This document shows, in pieces, positions 1 through 12,391 of a DNA stretch of 44,368 nt; positions within the stretch are counted from its first letter, which is position 1, and every line of letters begins with the position of its first letter. The stretch comes from Sulfuritalea sp. GTDB taxonomy: Bacteria > Pseudomonadota > Gammaproteobacteria > Burkholderiales > Rhodocyclaceae. The position numbers and the translations under genes were made by a program. Below the pieces are notes generated by a model. That model was not told the DNA's origin. It worked only from the letters and a program-made list of their open reading frames with translations, and made no database searches. The stretch lies in contig JADJUP010000055.1 in the NCBI GenBank assembly GCA_016716965.1, forward strand, positions 1 to 44,368, in the 5' to 3' direction.

Positions 1-395
1 CGATTGGCCTGACGCCAAACCGTTTCCGACTGGGGCTGGACGCCGCCTACAGCGCAATACACCATGCAAGCGCCATCCAGTACGCGCATCGAGCGCTCTA
101 CCTCGATGGTGAAGTCGACGTGCCCCGGAGTATCAATGATATTGACACGATGCTCGGGAAAGTTCGCCCCCATGCCTTTCCAGAAGCAAGTGGTCGCCGC
201 AGACGTGATGGTGATTCCGCGCTCCTGCTCCTGCTCCATCCAATCCATGGTGGCCGCGCCGTCATGGACCTCGCCAATCTTGTGATTGACGCCGGTGTAA
301 AACAAAATACGCTCGGTGGTGGTGGTCTTGCCGGCGTCAATGTGCGCCGAAATGCCGATATTGCGATAGCGCTCGATGGGAGTCTTGCGGGCCAC
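1..395 (-). CDS. fusA: Elongation factor G, N-terminal part (runs off the window)
   Basis: EF-G is the GTPase that moves tRNAs and mRNA through the ribosome after peptide bond formation, and helps recycle ribosomes. Only the first ~131 codons are present. The protein begins ARKTPIERYRNIGISAHIDA, followed by the P-loop AHIDAGKTTTTE (G1), the switch region with RGITITSAATT (G2) and DTPGHVDFT (G3); the last visible residues are VQPQSETVWRQAN. The start appears to be GTG at 393-395, since no ATG precedes the conserved N-terminus in this frame; a purine-rich AAGGCAGG lies upstream. It follows rpsG by 116 bases that contain a strong hairpin, the usual str-operon position (rpsL-rpsG-fusA, often then tuf). 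Identity is certain; the GTG start is well supported. Confidence 0.95.
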   Translation of the reverse strand, partial: MARKTPIERYRNIGISAHIDAGKTTTTERILFYTGVNHKIGEVHDGAATMDWMEQEQERGITITSAATTCFWKGMGANFPEHRVNIIDTPGHVDFTIEVERSMRVLDGACMVYCAVGGVQPQSETVWRQAN

Positions 396-465
396 TTGAT
401 TTACCTGCCTTATCTAAACCAAACCGCCATGACGCCTCGTGGGACGAAGCGACAGGGCGGCGGAC

Positions 466-498
466 GAAAAACGAAAGCCTCGCCGGAAAACCGGCGAG
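466..498 (-). terminator. Hairpin attenuator between rpsG and fusA
   Basis: On the minus strand an 8-bp perfect stem CTCGCCGG/CCGGCGAG with a TTTT loop (479-498) is followed by GCTTTCGTTTTTCG. It lies 13 bases after the rpsG stop and about 80 bases before the fusA start. It looks like a partial intrinsic terminator or an mRNA-processing element that sets the ratio of EF-G to S7. The U-run is interrupted, so readthrough is expected. Confidence 0.6.
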
Positions 499-511
499 AC
501 GCGCTAGTACC

Positions 512-982
512 TTAGAAACGGAAATGCGAGAACGCCTTGTTGGCCTCGGCCATGCGGTGAACTTCTTCACGCTTCTTCATCGCCGCACCACGCCCCTCGG
601 ATGCTTCCAGCAACTCAGCGGCAAGCCGCTGGCCCATCGACTTCTCGCTACGCTTGCGCGCCGCCTCGCGCAGCCAGCGCATTGACAACGCCATGCGACG
701 GGAAGGGCGAACCTCAACCGGCACCTGATAGTTGGCGCCACCGACACGGCGGCTCTTGACTTCGACCAGGGGCTTGACGTTATTCACCGCCAAGGTGAAC
801 ACCTCCAGCGGATCCTTGCCGCTTTTGGTCTGGATTTGCGCAAACGCGCCATAGATGATGCGCTCGGCAACAGACTTCTTGCCGCTGTCCATCAACACAT
901 TGACGAACTTGGAAAGATCGACGCTGCCGAATTTCGGATCAGGCAGGATGTCACGTTTGGGAACTTCACGACGACGGGGCAT
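512..982 (-). CDS. rpsG: 30S ribosomal protein S7
   Basis: S7 nucleates assembly of the 30S head by binding the 3' domain of 16S rRNA and contacts mRNA and tRNA near the E site. The 156-residue product has the family length and begins PRRREVPKRDILPDPKFGS; the conserved GGANYQVPVEVRPSRR segment and the C-terminal HRMAEANKAFSHFRF are all present. The ATG is preceded by AAGGAGATACC, an ideal ribosome binding site. It lies 21 bases after rpsL and is clearly co-transcribed with it. In E. coli S7 is the translational repressor of this operon; that is family knowledge, not something the sequence shows. Confidence 0.98.
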   Translation of the reverse strand: MPRRREVPKRDILPDPKFGSVDLSKFVNVLMDSGKKSVAERIIYGAFAQIQTKSGKDPLEVFTLAVNNVKPLVEVKSRRVGGANYQVPVEVRPSRRMALSMRWLREAARKRSEKSMGQRLAAELLEASEGRGAAMKKREEVHRMAEANKAFSHFRF

Positions 983-1003
983 GGTATCTCCTTAAGACCC
1001 GGA

Positions 1004-1381
1004 TCAGGCGGCCTTGGGCCGTTTTGCGCCGTACTTGGAACGGCTTTGCTTGCGATCCTTGACACCCTGGGTATCCAGACTGCCTCGCACAATGTGGTAA
1101 CGCACGCCGGGCAAGTCCTTTACTCGACCACCCCGGATCAGGACCACAGAGTGCTCCTGCAGGTTATGCCCCTCACCACCAATGTACGAGATAACCTCAA
1201 AACCGTTGGTCAGGCGCACCTTTGCAACCTTCCGCAAGGCCGAATTCGGCTTTTTGGGAGTCGTGGTGTAAACGCGTGTGCAGACGCCGCGCCGCGCCGG
1301 GCTGCTACCGAGTGCCGGCACCTTGCTCTTTGACTGTGGAGCAAGGCGACCCTTGCGCACGAGTTGGTTAATGGTAGGCAT
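1004..1381 (-). CDS. rpsL: 30S ribosomal protein S12
   Basis: S12 sits at the decoding centre of the 30S subunit and controls translational accuracy. The 125-residue product starts MPTINQLVRKGR; an upstream in-frame ATG at 1417 would add 12 unrelated residues and is rejected. The streptomycin-relevant segments TTTPKKPNSALRK and GGRVKDLPGVRYH keep both key lysines, so no resistance substitution is visible. The stretch PALGSSPARRGVCTRV differs slightly from the common SPQRRG form. It is the first gene of the str cluster, preceded by a terminator-like hairpin after rpoC and followed closely by rpsG. Confidence 0.98.
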   Translation of the reverse strand: MPTINQLVRKGRLAPQSKSKVPALGSSPARRGVCTRVYTTTPKKPNSALRKVAKVRLTNGFEVISYIGGEGHNLQEHSVVLIRGGRVKDLPGVRYHIVRGSLDTQGVKDRKQSRSKYGAKRPKAA

Positions 1382-1424
1382 GTATATGTCCTGAACGCTG
1401 TGCCAAAAGCACCGCAAATTTACG

Positions 1425-1457
1425 AAAAATCGGCCCCTGCCAAAGGCAAAGAGGCCG
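1425..1457 (-). terminator. Terminator-like hairpin between rpoC and rpsL
   Basis: On the minus strand CGGCC and GGCCG (1431-1457) enclose an inner TGCC/GGCA pairing, followed by ATTTTTCG. It begins 26 bases after the rpoC stop and ends about 45 bases before rpsL. This is the expected place for partial termination separating rpoBC from the str genes. Confidence 0.6.
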
Positions 1458-1483
1458 GATTATAGAATGGCCGGTGATCAGCG

Positions 1484-5699
<4,216 letters not shown>

Positions 5700-5728
5700 G
5701 TGTATTTTCTCCTAGGGGCTTTGGCGGC

Positions 5729-8700
5729 TCAGTAACGCTCGAGATCGATGTCGATCGCCAGCGAACGGATTTCCTTGACCAGCACGTTGAACGATTCCGG
5801 CATGCCGGCATCGATCTTGTGCTCGCCCTTGACGATGTTTTCGTACACCTTGGTCCGGCCATTGACGTCGTCCGACTTGACCGTGAGCATTTCCTGCAGC
5901 ACGTAGGCGGCGCCGTAGGCTTCCAGCGCCCAGACTTCCATTTCACCGAAACGCTGACCACCGAACTGCGCTTTGCCGCCCAACGGCTGCTGGGTAACCA
6001 GGCTGTAGGGGCCGGTGGAACGGGCATGCATCTTGTCATCGACCAGATGGTGCAACTTCAGCACATGCATGTAACCGACGGTGACTTGGCGCTCGAACGA
6101 CTCGCCTGTACGGCCATCGAACAGTTCGACCTGACCGTTGCTGGGCAACCCGGCAAGGTCCAGCATCGCCTTGATTTCCGACTCGTGGGCACCATCGAAT
6201 ACCGGTGTCGCAAACGGCACACCGCTCTGGAGGTTCTCGGCCAATTCGACAACTTCCTTTTCGCTCAGGCCGTCGATGTCCTCGCTACGCCCAGACGAGT
6301 TGTAAATCTTGTTCATGAACTTGCGAATCTCAGCCGCAGCGACCTGCTTGCGCAGCATTTCGCCGATCCTGTGGCCCAGTCCCTTGGCGGCCCAGCCGAG
6401 GTGGGTTTCCAGAATCTGGCCGATGTTCATCCGCGAGGGGACGCCCAGGGGATTCAACACGATGTCCATCGGCGTGCCGTCCGCCATGTGCGGCATGTCC
6501 TCGATCGGAACGATCTTGGAAACCACGCCCTTGTTGCCGTGCCGGCCGGCCATCTTGTCGCCGGGCTGCAGGCGACGCTTGACTGCCAGGTAGACCTTGA
6601 CCATTTTCTGCACGCCCGGCGGCAGTTCGTCGCCCTGGGTCAGCTTCTTGCGCTTTGCCTCGAACGCAACATCGAAATCCTTGCGCGTCTGTTCCAGGCT
6701 GTCACGCAGGTTCTCCAATTGCTGCTGTGCATCTTCGTCGACCAGCGAGATGTCGAACCAGTGATAGTGCTCGACGGACTCGAGATAGGCCTTGGTGATC
6801 TTGGTGCCCTTGACCAGCTTCTTCGGTCCCTTGCTGGCAATCTTGTTGATCAGCAGCTTCTCGATCCGGGCAAAGGTGTCCCGCTCGACGATGCGCATCT
6901 GGTCGGCGAGATCCTGCTTGTAGCCCTTGAGCATGTCGTCGATGATCGACTGGGCGCGCTTGTCGCGCTCGATGCCCTCGCGGGTAAACACCTGGACGTC
7001 GATCACGGTGCCGATCATGCCCGACGGAACGCGCAACGACGTGTCCTTCACATCGGATGCCTTCTCGCCGAAGATGGCGCGCAGCAGCTTTTCTTCCGGC
7101 GTCAGCTGGGTTTCGCCCTTGGGCGTGACCTTGCCGACCAGCACGTCACCGGCCTCGACCTCGGCGCCGATATAGACGATGCCGGATTCGTCGAGGCGTC
7201 CCAGTTGGGACTCGCCCAGGGTAGCGATGTCGCGGGTTATTTCTTCGGCACCGAGCTTGGTATCGCGCGCGACGACCGTCAGTTCCTCGATATGAATCGA
7301 GGTAAACCGGTCGTCGGCAACGACGCGCTCCGAGATCAGGATCGAATCCTCGAAGTTGTAGCCGTTCCAGGGCATGAAGGCCACCAGCATGTTCTGCCCC
7401 AATGCCAGTTCGCCCAGGTCGGTGGACGCGCCGTCGGCGACCACGTCACCCTTGGCAATCAGGTCCCCGACCTTGACGATGGGGCGCTGGTTGATGTTGG
7501 TATTCTGGTTCGAACGGGTGTACTTGATCAGGTTGTAGATATCGACGCCGACCTCGCCGGGAACCGTCTCGGCGTCATTGACACGAACCACGATCCGGTT
7601 GGCATCGATGTAATCCATCACGCCGCCACGCAGCGCCTGTACTGCAGTACCGGAGTCGACGGCCACGGTGCGTTCGATTCCGGTGCCCACCAGGGCCTTC
7701 TCGGGACGCAGGCAGGGTACGGCCTGGCGCTGCATGTTGGCGCCCATCAATGCGCGGTTGGCGTCGTCGTGCTCGAGGAACGGGATCAGGGATGCGGCAA
7801 CCGAAACGATCTGGCTCGGAGCCACGTCCATGTACTGGACCTCCGGCGGCTCCTTCAACTCGAATTCGCCCTTGAAGCGACAGGACACCAGCGCATCGGT
7901 GAGCTTGCCCTTCTTGTCCAGCTGGGCATTGGCCTGCGCGATGACGTACTTGCCTTCCTCGATCGCGGAGAGGTACTCGATCTCGTCCGTGACATGGCTG
8001 CCATCCACCTTGCGGTAGGGCGTCTCCATGAATCCATACTCATTGGTGCGCGCATACAGCGCCAAGGAGTTGATCAGACCGATGTTCGGGCCTTCCGGAG
8101 TTTCGATCGGACAAACGCGGCCGTAGTGCGTCGGATGTACGTCGCGCACTTCGAATCCGGCACGCTCGCGGGTCAAACCGCCCGGGCCCAGCGCGGAAAC
8201 GCGGCGTTTGTGCGTAATCTCAGACAGCGGATTGGTCTGGTCCATGAACTGCGAAAGCTGGCTGGAGCCGAAGAACTCCTTGATCGCCGCCGAGATCGGC
8301 TTGGCATTGATCAGGTCGTGAGGCATCAGGTTGTCGCTTTCGGCCTGATTGAGACGCTCCTTGACGGCGCGCTCGACGCGGACCAATCCGGCACGGAACT
8401 GGTTCTCCGCGAGTTCGCCTACCGACCGAACGCGACGATTGCCGAGGTGATCGATGTCATCGACTTCCCCACGGCCATTCCGAAGTTCAACCAGGATGCG
8501 GACCACATCGACGATGTCGTCGTTCGACAGCGTTCCCGCGCCCTGAATTTCGTCGCGACCAACGCGGCGATTGAATTTCATACGGCCCACGGCGGAAAGG
8601 TCGTAGCGCTCCTCGGAATAGAAGAGGCCGTGGAACAAGTTTTCGACGGCGTCTTCGGTAGGAGGCTCGCCTGGACGCATCATGCGGTAGATCGCCACGC

Positions 8701-9799
8701 GGGAGGCCCACTGGTCGGCCGTCTCGTCGATGCGCAAGGTCGAGGAAATGTAGGCGCCGCGATCCAGGTCGTTGATATAGAGGGTCTGCATCTGCTCGAT
8801 GGCACCGGCGGAAAGTTTTGCCAGCAGGTCCTCGGTGATCTCGTCATTGGCGTTTGCCAGAATTTCGCCCGTTTCCGGATTCACGATATTGTGGGCAACG
8901 ATCCGGCCCATCATGAAATCGTCGGAAACCAGGATGCGCTTGATGCCGGCCTCGGCCATCTCGCGAATATGCTTGACGGTGATCCGCTTGTCCTTGGCGA
9001 CGATCAGCTTTCCGGCCTTGTCGAGAATGTCGAGCTTGGCGACTTCGCCCCGCAGGCGTTCCGGGACAACCTCGAACGAAACGCCCTTCTTCGAAAAATG
9101 GAAGGTGTCGAACTCGAAGAAGGTGGCCAGGATCTGCTCATGCGTCATGCCGATCGACTTGAGCAGGATCGTCACGGGCATCTTGCGGCGGCGGTCGATG
9201 CGGAAGTAGAGGATGTCCTTCGGATCGAACTCGAAGTCCAGCCAGGAGCCACGGTAGGGAATGATCCGTGCGGAGAACAGCAGCTTGCCCGAACTGTGGG
9301 TCTTGCCCTTGTCGTGCTCGAAGAACACGCCCGGCGAACGATGCAACTGGGAAACGATGACGCGCTCGGTGCCGTTGATGACGAACGAACCCGTGGTGGT
9401 CATCAGCGGGATTTCGCCCATGTAGAGCGGCTGGTCTTCCTTGACCTCCTTGACCGCCTTCGTGTCGCGATCCAGAAGTTCAAGGCGCACCTTGGCGCGC
9501 AACGGACTGGCAAAGGTCAGGCCGCGCTGCTGGCACTCCTTGACATCGAATGTCGGCTCGCCGAGCATGAACTCGACGAAGTGCAGGCGTGCATTTCCCG
9601 AATGCGCAACGATCGGGAAGATCGACGTGAACGCCGCCTGCAGGCCTTCGTTGCGGCGCTGTGCCGGCGGTACATCCGCTTGCAGAAAGCGCGTATAGGA
9701 TTCAATTTGCGTGGCCAGCAGGAAGGGAACGTCAAGGACGTTGGCCCGCTTGGCAAAGCTTTTGCGAATGCGCTTTTTTTCGGTGTAGGAATAGGCCAT
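5729..9799 (-). CDS. rpoB: DNA-directed RNA polymerase subunit beta
   Basis: Beta forms one pincer of RNA polymerase and part of the active site and RNA exit path. The 1356-residue frame is uninterrupted and of normal length. The rifampicin region is present and wild-type in type: SSQLSQFMDQTNPLSEITHK, then RRVSALGPGG, with the Asp, His and Ser positions commonly changed in resistant strains all conserved. ETPEGPNIGLINSLA and the C-terminal GGKAQFGGQRFGEMEVWALE are intact. It starts at an ATG after a GGAGCCACC-type site, 174 bases after rplL; that gap holds an attenuator hairpin. A 1342-codon open frame on the opposite strand is only a codon-bias shadow. Confidence 0.99.
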   Translation of the reverse strand: MAYSYTEKKRIRKSFAKRANVLDVPFLLATQIESYTRFLQADVPPAQRRNEGLQAAFTSIFPIVAHSGNARLHFVEFMLGEPTFDVKECQQRGLTFASPLRAKVRLELLDRDTKAVKEVKEDQPLYMGEIPLMTTTGSFVINGTERVIVSQLHRSPGVFFEHDKGKTHSSGKLLFSARIIPYRGSWLDFEFDPKDILYFRIDRRRKMPVTILLKSIGMTHEQILATFFEFDTFHFSKKGVSFEVVPERLRGEVAKLDILDKAGKLIVAKDKRITVKHIREMAEAGIKRILVSDDFMMGRIVAHNIVNPETGEILANANDEITEDLLAKLSAGAIEQMQTLYINDLDRGAYISSTLRIDETADQWASRVAIYRMMRPGEPPTEDAVENLFHGLFYSEERYDLSAVGRMKFNRRVGRDEIQGAGTLSNDDIVDVVRILVELRNGRGEVDDIDHLGNRRVRSVGELAENQFRAGLVRVERAVKERLNQAESDNLMPHDLINAKPISAAIKEFFGSSQLSQFMDQTNPLSEITHKRRVSALGPGGLTRERAGFEVRDVHPTHYGRVCPIETPEGPNIGLINSLALYARTNEYGFMETPYRKVDGSHVTDEIEYLSAIEEGKYVIAQANAQLDKKGKLTDALVSCRFKGEFELKEPPEVQYMDVAPSQIVSVAASLIPFLEHDDANRALMGANMQRQAVPCLRPEKALVGTGIERTVAVDSGTAVQALRGGVMDYIDANRIVVRVNDAETVPGEVGVDIYNLIKYTRSNQNTNINQRPIVKVGDLIAKGDVVADGASTDLGELALGQNMLVAFMPWNGYNFEDSILISERVVADDRFTSIHIEELTVVARDTKLGAEEITRDIATLGESQLGRLDESGIVYIGAEVEAGDVLVGKVTPKGETQLTPEEKLLRAIFGEKASDVKDTSLRVPSGMIGTVIDVQVFTREGIERDKRAQSIIDDMLKGYKQDLADQMRIVERDTFARIEKLLINKIASKGPKKLVKGTKITKAYLESVEHYHWFDISLVDEDAQQQLENLRDSLEQTRKDFDVAFEAKRKKLTQGDELPPGVQKMVKVYLAVKRRLQPGDKMAGRHGNKGVVSKIVPIEDMPHMADGTPMDIVLNPLGVPSRMNIGQILETHLGWAAKGLGHRIGEMLRKQVAAAEIRKFMNKIYNSSGRSEDIDGLSEKEVVELAENLQSGVPFATPVFDGAHESEIKAMLDLAGLPSNGQVELFDGRTGESFERQVTVGYMHVLKLHHLVDDKMHARSTGPYSLVTQQPLGGKAQFGGQRFGEMEVWALEAYGAAYVLQEMLTVKSDDVNGRTKVYENIVKGEHKIDAGMPESFNVLVKEIRSLAIDIDLERY

Positions 9800-9927
9800 G
9801 GTGGCTCCGTTCAGGATTCAGACGTCAAGGTCAAAAGACAGGGCTGAGGCAATCCAGTTCAGCGCTCTCGTCTGACTTCCACGTCAATTGCTGGAGATAC
9901 TGCTTCGTTACGTGTTCCTGCAAGCAC

Positions 9928-9960
9928 AAAAGCGGGTTGACGGACCTGCCGCCAACCCGC
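9928..9960 (-). terminator. Attenuator hairpin between rplL and rpoB
   Basis: On the minus strand an 8-bp perfect stem GCGGGTTG/CAACCCGC with a 13-base loop (9932-9960) is followed directly by TTTTGTGC. It lies 14 bases after the rplL stop. A partial terminator at this site is well known in E. coli, where it lowers RNA polymerase subunit expression relative to L7/L12; the equivalent role here is inferred from position and structure. Confidence 0.75.
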
Positions 9961-9973
9961 GATCAAAACGCGA

Positions 9974-10351
9974 TTACTTGACTTCGACTTTGGCGCCCGC
10001 TTCTTCCAACTGCTTCTTGAGGGCTTCCGCATCGGCCTTGCTGATGCCTTCCTTGACGGCCTTCGGTGCGCCATCGACCAGATCCTTGGCTTCCTTGAGG
10101 CCGAGGCCCGTGGCAGCGCGAACGACCTTGATGGCTTCGACCTTCTTCTCGCCCGCGGCAAGCAGCATCACGGTGAACTCGGTCTGCTCTTCGACAGCGG
10201 CGGCGGCACCGGCAGCGGGAGCTGCCACGGCAACAGCAGCGGCGGCGGCGGAAACGCCGAACTTCTCTTCCATTTCCTTGATCAGTTCGGACAGGTCCAG
10301 AACGGTCATGCCAGCGATGGCATCAAGTATTTCAGCTTTGCTTACAGCCAT
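9974..10351 (-). CDS. rplL: 50S ribosomal protein L7/L12
   Basis: L7/L12 forms the multi-copy stalk of the large subunit and recruits and activates the translational GTPases. The 125-residue product has an N-terminal dimerisation domain (LSELIKEMEEKFGVSAA), an Ala-rich hinge of about 20 residues, and the C-terminal domain with the factor-binding segment IKVVRAATGLGLKEAKDLVD. It starts at ATG 10351, 42 bases after the rplJ stop, and forms the usual L10-L12 pair. Confidence 0.98.
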   Translation of the reverse strand: MAVSKAEILDAIAGMTVLDLSELIKEMEEKFGVSAAAAAVAVAAPAAGAAAAVEEQTEFTVMLLAAGEKKVEAIKVVRAATGLGLKEAKDLVDGAPKAVKEGISKADAEALKKQLEEAGAKVEVK

Positions 10352-10393
10352 GATTACGACTCCTGAATGAATGATTGCTTCAATAAAAAACGA

Positions 10394-10918
10394 TTACGCA
10401 GCCTCTTTGGCGTCGCGCACGGCGGCGAGGCCCCGAACAAACTTCGTCGGGACTTCGTTGAGCGTGCGGACGAACTGGGTGATCGGTGCCTGCATGGTGC
10501 CGAGGAGCTTGGACAGCAGCTCCTCGCGGCTCGGCATCGTCGCCAGCGCCTTGACTCCAGCCACGTCCATGACGTAGTTGGGCATTGCGCCGACCTTGAT
10601 GGTGAGCTTGTCGTTGCCCTTGGCGAAGTCGTTCAGCAGCTTGGCGGCAGCCACCGGATCCCTGGAAATTCCGTAAATCAAGGGACCGGTTAGGTTTCCG
10701 GACAAGCCTTCGAACGGCGTGCCGGCTATGGCACGACGCACAAGGGTATTCTTTACAACACGCAGGTAAACACCGGACTTGCGCGCGGTTGCGCGCAGCG
10801 CGGTGAGATCAACCACTCCGAGACCACGGTACTCTGCGGCGATGATCGACTGGGCATTCGCAACTTCTGCGGACACTTCGGCAACTACCGCCTTCTTGTC
10901 GTCAAGATTGAGACTCAC
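10394..10918 (-). CDS. rplJ: 50S ribosomal protein L10
   Basis: L10 anchors L7/L12 dimers to 23S rRNA and, with L7/L12, typically represses its own operon by binding the leader mRNA. The product starts at GTG 10918 as (M)SLNLDDKKAVVAEVSAEV. A strong AAAAGGAG sits 6 bases upstream of this GTG, whereas an in-frame TTG at 10924 would directly abut the site, so GTG is chosen. At 174 residues it is slightly longer than the E. coli protein. The conserved YRGLGVVDLTALR and VVKNTLVRRA segments and the C-terminal helix (VPTKFVRGLAAVRDAKEAA) are present. Confidence 0.96.
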   Translation of the reverse strand: MSLNLDDKKAVVAEVSAEVANAQSIIAAEYRGLGVVDLTALRATARKSGVYLRVVKNTLVRRAIAGTPFEGLSGNLTGPLIYGISRDPVAAAKLLNDFAKGNDKLTIKVGAMPNYVMDVAGVKALATMPSREELLSKLLGTMQAPITQFVRTLNEVPTKFVRGLAAVRDAKEAA

Positions 10919-11136
10919 GGTCAACTCCTTTTAAACCCCAACGCCGAAAAGTCGGCGCTGGTGATACGGCGACCTTCATTCAGGAACCTAAATTCCATCA
11001 TCGGGTAACGCCATCTGCGCCGGCAGCCGCGACATTGTTCCGTCGCCAGGCTTTACGTCCTTGCGGACACCTGCGGTCTTTGACAACCTGCCGCGCCATC
11101 CGCACGAAAGCGCGGACGCCGCAGCAGCCCAAAGTT
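10919..11136 (-). promoter_or_regulatory. L10 (rplJ) leader region
   Basis: The 218 bases between rplA and rplJ hold no gene. In this family the region carries the folded leader bound by the L10-L12 complex and often a promoter. Near its 3' end the leader has a small hairpin (CGCCGA/TCGGCG with a 4-base loop, 10942-10957) that partly overlaps a copy of the dispersed 21-base repeat. I could not assign the conserved L10-binding fold by eye. Confidence 0.5.
10950..10970 (-). repeat. Dispersed 21-base repeat, copy 1 (rplJ leader)
   Basis: On the minus strand it reads GCCGTATCACCAGCGCCGAC then TTTTC, two mismatches from the consensus GCCGTGTCGCCAGCGCCGAC+T. It is intergenic, 32 bases before the rplJ start, and is the only copy of the seven whose consensus strand is the minus strand. 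Confidence 0.75.
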
Positions 11137-11838
11137 CTATGCCTGCGCCGACAGGCTTGCCTGATCGACGCGAACGCCGGCGCCCATGGTGCTGGACAGC
11201 GACACTTTCCTCAGATACACCCCCTTGGACGCAGCCGGCTTGGCCTTCTGCAAAGCCTCGATCAGGGCCGAGAGATTCGTCTTCAGCGAATCGACGCTGA
11301 ATGAGGCGCGACCGATCGTGCAATGGATGATGCCGGCCTTGTCAGTGCGGTACTGCACCTGGCCCGCCTTGGCATTCTTCACTGCGGTGGTAACGTCCAT
11401 GGTGACCGTGCCGACTTTCGGGTTCGGCATGAGGCCGCGCGGGCCGAGGATCTGGCCAAGGGCACCGACCACCTTCATGGCGTCGGGAGTGGCGATCACG
11501 ATGTCGAAATTCATGTTGCCAGCCTTGACGTCGGCGGCCAGGTCGTCGAAACCGACCACGTCAGCACCAGCGGCCCTGGCATCGTCTGCCTTGGCGCCCT
11601 GCGCAAACACGGCGACGCGAACGGTCTTGCCGGTACCGGCCGGCAATACGACAGAACCGCGCACCAGTTGGTCCGACTTCTTGGCATCAACGCCAAGATT
11701 GACGGAAACGTCGATCGACTCGTCAAATTTCGCGGTCGCGCATTCCTTGACCAGGTTCAGCGCATCGGCGATCGGATAGGCCTTGTTGCGGTCGACCTTG
11801 GCCAGGACCGCTTCTACGCGCTTGGATTTCTTCGCCAT
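11137..11838 (-). CDS. rplA: 50S ribosomal protein L1
   Basis: L1 forms the mobile L1 stalk that contacts E-site tRNA. It also commonly represses the rplK-rplA message. The 233-residue product starts MAKKSKRVEAVLAKVD at ATG 11838; an apparent longer frame from 12288 is only an upstream out-of-frame read through rplK and is rejected. The signature FDIVIATPDAMKVVGALGQI followed by LGPRGLMPNPKVGTV is intact. It starts 2 bases after the rplK stop codon, so the two are translationally coupled. Confidence 0.97.
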   Translation of the reverse strand: MAKKSKRVEAVLAKVDRNKAYPIADALNLVKECATAKFDESIDVSVNLGVDAKKSDQLVRGSVVLPAGTGKTVRVAVFAQGAKADDARAAGADVVGFDDLAADVKAGNMNFDIVIATPDAMKVVGALGQILGPRGLMPNPKVGTVTMDVTTAVKNAKAGQVQYRTDKAGIIHCTIGRASFSVDSLKTNLSALIEALQKAKPAASKGVYLRKVSLSSTMGAGVRVDQASLSAQA

Positions 11839-11840
11839 GA

Positions 11841-12272
11841 TCAGAGTCCCTCCACGGTAATGCCCATGCTGCGGGCGGAACCCGCGATGGTGCGTACGGC
11901 GGCTTCGAGGTCGGCCGCCGTCAAGTCCTTCATCTTGGCCTTGGCGATTTCTTCGGCCTGGGCCTTGGTGATCTTGCCGACCTTGTCGGTATGGGGCTTG
12001 GGCGAACCCTTGGTGATGCCAGCCGCCTTCTTGATGAGGATGGTCGCCGGCGGCGTCTTCATCACGAAGGTGAAGCTCTTGTCCGCGAAGGCGGTGATCA
12101 CCACGGGAATCGGCAGGCCAGGCTCCAGACCCTGAGTCTGGGCATTGAAGGCCTTGCAGAATTCCATGATGTTGAGGCCGCGCTGGCCGAGTGCCGGACC
12201 GATGGGAGGCGAGGGATTGGCCTTGCCTGCCGGTACCTGCAGCTTGATGTAACCGATTATCTTCTTTGCCAT
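11841..12272 (-). CDS. rplK: 50S ribosomal protein L11
   Basis: L11 binds the GTPase-associated region of 23S rRNA, with the L10-L12 stalk nearby, and is needed for the stringent response via RelA. The 143-residue product begins MAKKIIGYIKLQVPAGKANP; it carries the proline-rich PSPPIGPALGQRGLNIMEFC segment and the C-terminal RNA-binding domain ending VRTIAGSARSMGITVEGL. ATG 12272 follows nusG by 119 bases that include a small GC-rich hairpin (GCCGCG/CGCGGC, 12367-12382) with no U-run. Confidence 0.98.
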   Translation of the reverse strand: MAKKIIGYIKLQVPAGKANPSPPIGPALGQRGLNIMEFCKAFNAQTQGLEPGLPIPVVITAFADKSFTFVMKTPPATILIKKAAGITKGSPKPHTDKVGKITKAQAEEIAKAKMKDLTAADLEAAVRTIAGSARSMGITVEGL

Positions 12273-12391
12273 GAAGGCTCCTGATCAAAGTGAGTCGTAA
12301 CGCGCGTTCATGCGTCCGAAGGACGTACTACTTGCGCTCCTCGTTGCCGCCGAACTACCGAATCCAGCCGCGGCGGCGCGGCCTCGAAAAC

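Noticed and set aside
1011..1330. Streptomycin-resistance substitutions in S12
   Set aside because: Both key lysine contexts (TTTPKKPNS and GGRVKDLPG) are wild type.
5819..9847. A 1342-codon open frame on the plus strand
   Set aside because: It is fully antisense to rpoB, resembles no known family to my reading, has no ribosome site and arises from GC-rich codon bias.
10536..10557. TCGTCGCCAGCGCCTTGACT in rplJ as an eighth repeat copy
   Set aside because: It has a two-base interruption before GACT and lies in conserved L10 coding sequence, so chance similarity is likelier.
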